DNA of 64,000 nucleotides from Sabethes cyaneus. Lineage: Eukaryota; Arthropoda; Insecta; Diptera; Culicidae. Position numbers and translations under genes: made by a program. The notes below the pieces were generated by a model. It made no database searches, was not told the DNA's origin, and was given only the letters and a program-made list of their open reading frames with translations. Of the stretch, positions 56,291 to 64,000 are shown piece after piece (the first letter of the stretch is position 1; each line of letters opens with the position of its first letter). The DNA is taken from the NCBI RefSeq assembly GCF_943734655.1, contig NC_071355.1:80303449-80367448 (forward strand), written 5' to 3'.

Positions 56291-58785
56291 TTAATCGAGC
56301 CAAAAAAATATGGGTTTTAAGCATTTTTACTTGAAGTTTAAATGTGAAAACCAAATTTATTTTTGCTTTTAATACATACGTTATTATTTTCCATGCAAAT
56401 ATCTACGAAAAAGAGACAAAAACGAAAGAAATTTTTTTTGGACGATTTTCGGAAATTTCATTGTTTGAATTTCCATTTCTGTTTCGTGCTAGAAGCGTTA
56501 ACTCAACTCGTACTCTCATTTTTCGACTTTTTCAGACTGTAGAGCCCAAAGACAATTGATTTCATAAATAAATAAACACATATCCTACAAATAATTATTT
56601 TGCCCCCCGATTTTTCAAACCAATTTCCCTTCTTGGTGACAGAAATTTTAAAAATAATTTGCAATGGCCTTAGCGATACCCAGACGAGATAAAATTTTTG
56701 TTTCTTCAGAAAATAAATTATCCACAACTTTATAGTACAAAATATAGCAAAAGAATAAAAAGTTCAAATTTTTAAAACGAGCTAAAGTGAATCACCCTAG
56801 TGACCAAAAGGTAGGTCTATTTTTGTAAATAAAATCTTTTGTATTTAAATCTATAAATAGTTTTCAAGATATTGATTTTTGCTTTTTCGATCATAATGGA
56901 ACGCTTCAGAGCGTTTATTATTACGGTACATTAAACATTTTTGTGAAAAACATTGGCAAAATGTCAAACTTCGTCGAATTGAACCTGCATTCGTAGTCCT
57001 ACGTCCGTCGTTCATGTCCATGGGCACAGACGTTCATACTTTTTTTAAGCTAAGTTATCTTTGCAACACTTATTTTGATCAACTACTAATTATTAATTGC
57101 TCAAAGTCTGTAAACCCAAAATGTAGTTGTACTATCTTATGTTAATAGAGAATGATGAAATTTAATTATTGGTTACGTCTGTAAAAAATGCCCGTATTCG
57201 AATGTACAAATATAGAGCAAACTAGCCTAGCTTTCGGCTGATAAACATTATTGTTATAAGAAAAATATTGTTGGTTTTGTTGATGTTCTTGCGTTAACAG
57301 TCAGATTTTTCGTGTAAAAAGCGTTTCTGTTACCACTAGATCGCAGCCGAAAATGCACTGGCTTGTAACCAGTTTTTGAAACGAAGATGATATTCATTTC
57401 TGTGTCTATATGATTACTTGTACTTTACTTGTATAACTTTCACGAAAACACGCTTTTTGAATCCACGGCACATAATCCCCATGTAACAGTTGTGTGTGTA
57501 CAGTGTACCAAGAAAAGAAATTCTAGCTCTATAAGGAAATTTTACCTTATAAATAATAATTGTGACAAATGTCGTCGGAAATTCCCAATAACTTTATACT
57601 TTATAACAACCCATTAAAGTTGGGTCAGTTTGTTTGCGATAGTTTTATATTTGTATCCTAGGAAAAACATAATTTCGTCCCAAAAGTCGCTTGGGATGAC
57701 GATTCTAAACATTGCAATAAATTTACAACTAACTTCATGCAACATAAAACAAGATTAGTCTGTGCACATCTTCCGCTTAGAATAACAGTTATCATTGCTG
57801 CAAAAATCTTGAGTGTACTTTATACCAGTACACACAAAGGCACGACCCCCCTGGTCTTATGAGCTATAACTTCTTACATCCATGCACCATCCATAAAAAT
57901 ATACAGAGCATGGTTCATCATATTTCCCCCTGGGATTACTGTGCCCAACTTCTGGCTGGCTGATATTCGGTAAGTTTTGGCGTTAAACTTAGCTACTCAA
58001 ATAATTCCACTGAAGATTGTGTTGTGTTCCAGCGGGCACCCAAAATATAACCAAGACTAATTTTTAATTTCGGCCAAGATTGTGCACCAAAAGTGTGTAA
58101 TCTAGTTAGAAAGAGCTCGCCATTTAAAGGAGCCGGAATCGGTTCAGAAAAATTGTTCGTGGCTCACAAAACAACCTCATTTTGGGTGTTTCGAATGAAA
58201 ATTTCGCTTTGCTTCATAGACTGCACGCACGTTGGTACTATGACTAATGGGAAAACGGCAGTCGCAATGCTATTTCGTGCACATGGCATGAGCCTACGTA
58301 AATTCGCAGGTTGCTTCAAAGGAACTGCTGTACCTCTACCTACCTAGCAGGCAGTGTTTAGCAGAGAAAATGTCTGAATACAACTCACCCCAACTGACAC
58401 GAAACTGGCCATAAGATTGGCATGATTTCTACCCTCGGCAGTCGGTTCGGCTACCACATCCATCGCCACGTTAGCGGAGGGGAAAATCTTATTAAGTTCC
58501 TAGGACCTATGGAATGCGCATAATAAAGTGGAGCGGCGGCTTCTTGTTGCGCACTTTTGCCGGCCGAGCTCTCGCAGCCCCGGGCCGGGCGGACCTAAAC
58601 TAAACCGAAGGGTGTGGATTTTATGACACCGTTTTGAAGCAAGCCCGTGCGGGTGCAGCAGGACAGGGAAAATGCGTGAAATTTTATTAGTTTAGTTCTT
58701 CGTGGAATTTCGCAGGTTGGGCGGCTGAAACAGCTGGTGGACCGTGGATGAGGAATGCGATTATGTGTTGCATTGTAAAGAAAAA
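56291..58785. other. Non-coding stretch with one possible solo subterminal motif
   Basis: GTAGTCCTACGTCC at 56993-57006 equals the core of the family A/B terminal motif in inverted orientation, without other element sequence beside it. A GC-richer patch at 58300-58620 contains no recognised gene. The remainder is AT-rich and featureless. Confidence 0.45.
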
Positions 58786-60609
58786 TCAGAGGGGTTGTGT
58801 ACAAGACACGACCGCATATATAGGTGACGCAGGACTACGTAAGTCTTTTTATAATGATAGTAGCATGTATTCATGCTTGTAATCATTCGATTCTTCATGT
58901 ATACATGCTATATGCAACATATATACATGCTACATGCGTTGTATGTAACATTTATCAAAGTAGTAACATTGCATACGTTCAATTCTCAAAAGATTGTGCA
59001 TTTGAAAACAATTTAACAAAATCAAGAACACAAACTATTGCTATCCTGCTACCTTACTGAAATTAAAGATTGTTTTTATTACCCATGGTTCCCACTTTAA
59101 AGGGATTTTACCAATACAATCCTATTTTATCAACAGCACATCTTTTCACTGCACTTCTAATGAAACGGCAAGCATGCGTATTCACAGAGTCGTATTATAA
59201 CCGAACACTACAGACACATTCCAGCGTTACGAGACACCATGAGCAACCGTTTTTTCGAAGCAAATTTGTTCATATGTTACCAACAGTCTGACGAATATCT
59301 TTCAAAATAGGTGTTTTGAGATGCTATTTAGTAGTACTTTCTCAATACGAGGGCGAAATATTTATTATAATAAGCATCATTGAATAGTGGCGGAATACTT
59401 TTCGTTACGGGACACCATCGCAGAAAATGCGTATTCTGAACATGATTCAAACATTTGCAAAACTCTGCTCTGTTTCAAGTTTTTCAAAGTCGACATGTTC
59501 CGAAAATTTTTAGCTGAAGGCTGCCTGAAACTCAAAATGTAAAAGTATATTCAGGTTTTTGTTTAGTTTTTAAGATATAATAAAAATCATTTCGTTACGG
59601 GACACCATGCGCTGTTGGCCAAACGGTATTCTGCAAATGGTGTCCCGTAACGAAAAAAGTAAACTGCATTATATGGTTTATTTTCTCTAGATTTCTGTTC
59701 AGGCCGTCATATTTTGTATATCTGGTCTATATTCACTATATTTTGTAACAATAGTGTACTGATTTGGTGTGTTATTGTCTGGTAATAAGACATACGTAAC
59801 CAAGTATATGTAAGGTAAAGTTTACTTCCAGGTAAAGAGAAATACCCATGTGAGAACTTTACTGAAGTATTATAATAAAATGCTTGCCTAATCTTAGGGT
59901 TTGGACACATTAGTAATTAAAATGTAGGGGCTATGGATTAATTATGTAACGAGTTTTCCCCATTGTTGACTAATCGCCCCCTCCCCCTATATAAGATTTT
60001 GCATGATTTTGGCCAAAATAACAAAATTCAAAAATTTTATTTGAAAAAATTTAAAACGGCAAATAAGGTTCGTCTTGATGCGAAAGGTATGCTTTATTTG
60101 CGCTGCACGCCAAAATGGTATTAAATAGCAAATATTCGAAAATTAGGTGTTTTGTTTTACTTCAGACGTATCAGTTAACGTATCATAACGCATAAATTTA
60201 AAAGTTTTTAAGCAACTCTACTATTTCATGCAACATTAACAACTGATGTTGCGAACTATAACTGTAACTATAACATAAGTTGCTATGACAGACTAGTTTT
60301 GCCTATTCTTTAAAATAACTTTGTTGATAATTTGCAAATTATTCTACAGTCATAAAACAGTTATATAAAATATAAAAAATAAAACAGTTGAAAAGGGTCA
60401 TGAAAACTTTCAAAAAAGAAACGCTAAAAAAAGTAGCTGAAAATGATACCGTTCGAAGTACGAGACTTACTATGCATCTTGCAAGCTAAAAAATGTTCTT
60501 TGGGCTAGGCTTTCTTGCTAGTGTGCTAAAAAAGCTGACTAAACAACTTTCGGAAACGGAATTCCAAATTTTTAGTCTTAAACGGCTTTTAGTTTTTAGT
60601 CTAAAACGG

Positions 60610-60800
60610 CGTTAGGTATAAATGTCTTTAAGACTTAACCCTTCTTCTTTATCGAGAGACTTTCTTTCTTTTTCATTAACTTTTTTTTGTTTTCGGGTAC
60701 ACTGACGTGGCTGCCACCTTAAGGTGGGAGAAAGCCACTCTGTATCCTTCACTGTTAGCCTACAGCAACCGAGATTGCGTACCCAAGCCGGCAACACGTG
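60610..60800 (-). mobile_element. Decayed tRNA-derived SINE copy 3, inside K
   Basis: AAGACTTAACCCTTCTTCTT, TATCGAGAGACTTTC and, further on, GATTGCGTACCC parallel the SINE 3' region on the minus strand, with an expanded T-rich stretch and a GACGTGGCTGCCACCTTAAG block between. The identification is weaker than for the other copies. Confidence 0.4.
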
Positions 60801-60864
60801 GACGTAGGGGTAGAAGTTAGTAAACAGAGGTTATGGAATGCACATGTTGACCCTTTGCCTGGAG

Positions 60865-61130
60865 TCACCCTTTGTCGAGAGACTCTGCAGCTAGTTATTA
60901 GAGTACAAAACAATTAGGTTGATTTGTCTATTTTGGATAGGCTTTACGCGTACTTTATTTTGGTCACTTTTATTTGATTTTGCCGTAAATGTCCAAAATA
61001 ACGTACGCGCAACGTCTGCCCAAAATAGCTAAATCACTCTACGGGGCTTGTACAACGATCGTACTGACTTTGGCAGCACCATCCAGTCGAGATTCGAACA
61101 TACGACGACTGGTATCATACCTCCTTAGGT
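60865..61130 (-). mobile_element. tRNA-derived SINE copy 4, split by a small foldback MITE
   Basis: Minus-strand SINE body is recognisable on both sides: CGTATGTTCGAATCTC with B-box (about 61103-61086), AGTACGATCGTTGTAC, then beyond the insertion TTGTTTTGTACTCTAATAAC and CTGCAGAGTCTCTCGAC. The insertion (about 60916-61043) has inverted arms CTATTTTGGATAGGC and CTATTTTGGGCAGAC continuing through GCGTAC-TTATTTTGG. Confidence 0.6.
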
Positions 61131-62701
61131 ATTACTCATCAGGCATCACACCTTTTTTTGCGGTGTCCAACTTTCATATAATGTGTCCGTTTTTCTGTAC
61201 AATGTCTAAAAAATATGATTACTAGGTAATGTTTTTGATGCTAAAGTATAAGTTTTGAACAAAATTTAGTAGTAGTATGGCTATATCAAACAGAGATACT
61301 TGTATAGATATTGAATTTTAATCTTGAGGTGCCCGTCTATACCGCACATTCCCTAATATTACAATATATTATTATATTGTAATCATATTTATACATACTT
61401 ATAGTAAATACATATTTACTTGCATTCGGTCATCAAAATAATAGATTTTTTGTCGTCGATAAAGATTAGTTGAAACATGATGTGATCAGTGCTTTTTCAT
61501 TCAATTACTTTTTGCGTTAAACAAAACGTTACGGGACACCATTTTGAAGCACCTATTTTATTTTACATAGAAATGCTTATCAAAAGTCAAGCACAGCGCG
61601 ATTTTGATTGTACATATATGATTAAAGAAAATCCATAGTTTCAAAAAATTCGGATTTAAATTCTCTGGTATATGGAAATAAATGCAAAATTTTCGTTACG
61701 GGACACCATTATAAAAGTACCTGTTTTTAAAGGCCGCTTATCTGGAAAATGCTTTCATTTTTCAAAAAACTCTGTATAAACAAAATGTTACCCTAGTAAT
61801 GAAACATGTTTTGACGATATACAGTTTTAAATTATTTTGGCTTAAAACTATTGACAGAGAATTAATTTCAGCCTTGCCTAAATGATGAAAAAATCTATAT
61901 TGTTAACCTCCCACTTGCAAGGTGCATTTTAGCATTAATTGTCAATAAACAATATGACAATTCAGGATTTTTGTAAGCTTTATAGTATGTTTGAACATAC
62001 TACATACAAATATTTTTAATATTACTACTTTCAAAATTTGCTCTCATGGGATAGATGCGCTTGGAATGTGTCTACAGCTGTAGCACATTTTTCCAACACA
62101 GATATCAAATTCGCCGAGGTTTAATCGTCTCGCAGTAAAGAATTTGCGTTCTGTTGCGACAACGAATTTGTGTCATTTTTTTTGGTACACTTCCCTAACA
62201 CAGACATCAAATTGGACTAGGTTTAATCACGTTCGTAGGAAATCTGTTGGCACGAGGGGGCTTTGTCACTCTTTCTGGCGTACTTCCCAAGCAAGGACAT
62301 CAAAATGGTCTAGGTTTAATCGCGGTGTTAAGAAATCTTGTTGAAATGAGGAAACTTGGTCACTTGTTTTGGCTTACTTCCCAAGCACAGATATCAAATT
62401 GGTATAGGTTTAGATCATCACAAAGAATCTTCCAACCAATCACAAAGTGAGAATTCTGGTAAAACATAGGTTAATTATTTTCAATTTTTCAATAGTTCAA
62501 CATCAAGAATCCATACTTTTCTTCATTTGGGTCAATTCTTAGAAGATTTTCCGATCGATTGGTGTAAGAATATTGAAAATCGCTCGGAAAACCGCTGAGC
62601 TATTAGCGCTCAAAACCTTTCATTTTTCGTGACGCTCGCATTTGTCGATTTTTTGGAATGACACCCATCTCAAAACTTGCCGTAAGACGTAGTCCTACGT
62701 C

Positions 62702-63296
62702 AAAAAAACATGCCCGCACGTGTTTTGCTTGAATAAATAAGCCTTATAAAAATTTCTGTAATATGAAATAATTGAAGAGTTTCGAAAAATTCAAGGGATT
62801 CAACAAATAAAAATATTTCAGATGAGCAAGAAATAAATTTGCTTTTGAATAAAAATAAAACATCAAGTTTGAACAATTATAAAATGAATGAAAAATAGTT
62901 TTTAATCCTGCCAATAAATGAAATGGTTACAAAAACTAAGTAACATTTACTGAACAACAACTGGATACAGTTGCATCGAAACCGAATGACTGAAAAATAG
63001 TTGCTAGAGAACAAACAAATTCCAACTAATCAAATATTAGTTTACAACTCGGTCAAAAGCTTGCGCTCGGCCAGTTTACTCGCACTGGACCACGTCTGTG
63101 TATGCCGATAGGTACGCACTAGCGTGCCCAGACATAAACAAAAGCTGGGGCATCCGACCTTTGCAAGGAATGTTTTGGCCTGGAAAAACAGAGTAGTCAT
63201 CGTAGGGTGAATCTATCATTATTACTTATCACAAAACTACCGGCTGATTATGTTGAAAAGTCCAAACTTCCGGGTGTAACTAGGTTTATAATCAGA
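62702..63296. other. AT-rich non-coding stretch
   Basis: No reading frame, repeat or signal recognised. Confidence 0.5.
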
Positions 63297-63610
63297 ATAG
63301 AAATTGGACTCGAAATTAAACTTGGAACTAGACTAGAAATTAGAGTTAAAATTGGACTTGGAATCGGACTTGACACAGGGCATTTAATTAGACTTAAATT
63401 TGGATCAATTTGGGCTTGAAACTTTATTTCAAAATTAAACTTAAAATTCGAATTAGAATTAGATTTACATATGAAATAATCGGGGCTGGTAGTTTCACCG
63501 GGAATTAAACATGATATTGAACTTAAAATAAAATTTGGAATTTTTACTTTAAATTGGACTTGATTTTTTTTATATAGGAGTTGAATCAGACTTGGAATTG
63601 GATTTATTTG
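63297..63610. repeat. Degenerate minisatellite of ATTGGACTTGAA-type units
   Basis: Units of about 12 bases (AAATTGGACTCG, AAATTAAACTTG, AAATTGGACTTG, AATCGGACTTG) recur imperfectly. A 70-codon frame over it with IGLEI-LGTRLEI-type repeats is an artefact. Confidence 0.7.
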
Positions 63611-64000
63611 TGTATTTGCACAAAAATCATCGGATTCTTGGCGGTCTTCAAGATATAATCACATACGACAGTAAATACATTCAATAGTACAATTACAAAT
63701 TTATCATCTACGAGAGAATTGTCGCTGAAAGTTATTAGCCGTGAAAAGTTGAAGTCGATCTAACCATAGAGTTCGTTGAACCGCATTGCCATAAATTGGA
63801 TAGGGATCGTACAGCCCGTTGTTTGTACCTATTTCGTCCTTACTAGTGCAGGAAATATCTAGTTCTGAGGTGTTGTTTAGGGTTTTTTTCTGTACTGCTT
63901 CGATTCTAGCGATCCAAATGTATTAATTAAGACATTAGATCACAGATTCTAATTCTTAAACAGACCTTACCAGTGATTAATATAGTGATTGAAAACAGTA
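63611..64000. other. AT-rich non-coding stretch at the window end
   Basis: Nothing recognised. Confidence 0.5.

Larger units (their letters stand above)
59214..62071. mobile_element. DNA element K, 2.86 kb, 6-bp target duplication, GTTACGGGACACCAT motifs
   Basis: Ends ACACATTCCAGCG and inverted ACACATTCCAAGCG are flanked by CTACAG at 59208-59213 and 62072-62077. The empty site CACTACAGCTGTAGCAC is preserved in A2 and A3. The 15-base motif GTTACGGGACACCAT occurs at 59226 (one change), 59404, 59594, inverted at 59637, and at 61528 and 61695, clustered toward both ends as expected for transposase-binding sites. No transposase gene remains. Two SINE copies lie in the middle. The superfamily is not assigned. 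Confidence 0.8.
58786..62701 (-). mobile_element. Family A element A6, complete but split by element K
   Basis: The 3' end at left has an A-run, TCAGAGGGG, hairpin (about 58793-58813) and GTGACGCAGGACTACGTAAG. The body runs to 59213, resumes at 62072 and ends at the 5' motif GACGTAGTCCTACGTC (62686-62701), followed by A (a T-run on the sense strand). Without K it is about 1.06 kb and closely matches A3 and A2. Confidence 0.85.

Overview
This window looks like repeat-dense intergenic DNA from a mosquito (Culicidae, probably a large culicine, Aedes-like genome). The evidence is the mix of RTE, CR1/Jockey, R1 and Penelope retroelement fragments, several tRNA-type SINE copies resembling the mosquito Feilai type, mosquito-type Tc1/mariner and hAT remnants, and many AT-rich non-autonomous elements. 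I found no intact host protein-coding gene, rRNA or convincing tRNA gene. Almost every long reading frame is a broken transposon gene or a tandem-repeat artefact.

Layout. 0.2-3.4 kb: an RTE retrotransposon inserted into an older antisense RTE, followed by about 86 perfect copies of a 7-bp satellite. 6.6-10.1 kb: an inverted-repeat element holding another MITE, then a 2.3-kb rolling-circle-type element with a 550-bp tandem array. 10.3-11.8 kb: a degenerate A-rich array split by a pogo-like MITE. 18.7-21.7 kb: nested rolling-circle-type elements carrying captured gene pieces. 22.4-22.7 kb: end of a Tc1/mariner transposase. 26-27.4 kb: an inverted pair of family A elements. 27.4-30.7 kb: an R1 fragment with a hAT MITE inside. 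34.6-38.9 kb: Penelope pieces, then a CR1/Jockey element split by a complete family A element. 39-41.1 kb: a TA-flanked element loaded with two retroelement 3' ends. 42.6-44.4 kb: a hAT transposase relic split by a MITE. 46.1-46.7 kb: a histone H2A pseudogene. 47.2-48.4 kb: a Helitron-type helicase fragment joined to a family A copy. 51.8-56.3 kb: three family B elements. 58.8-62.7 kb: a family A element split by a 2.86-kb unclassified DNA transposon with a 6-bp target duplication.

Main result. Two repeat families, called A and B here, share the near-palindromic subterminal motif GACGTAGGACTACGTC at one end and its inverted copy inside the other end. At that second end the motif is followed by a hairpin and then a T-run. 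Nested insertions fix the true ends, which sit in T-runs with no clear target duplication. This is the architecture known for Helentron-related elements (HINE/DINE-1 type). Family B has picked up pieces of replication-dependent histone genes: the H3 C-terminus with its 3' histone stem-loop in several copies and, in one copy, a convergent H2B 3' end. One family B copy also carries a captured zinc-finger gene fragment whose reading frame runs into the H3 tail. An H2A pseudogene with stem-loops lies nearby. The stem-loops keep the canonical arrangement while the surrounding coding sequence has decayed.

The nested insertions give a relative order of arrival for at least a dozen elements. Assignments rest on reading motifs and alignments by eye. 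Family names are my classification and were not checked against a database.
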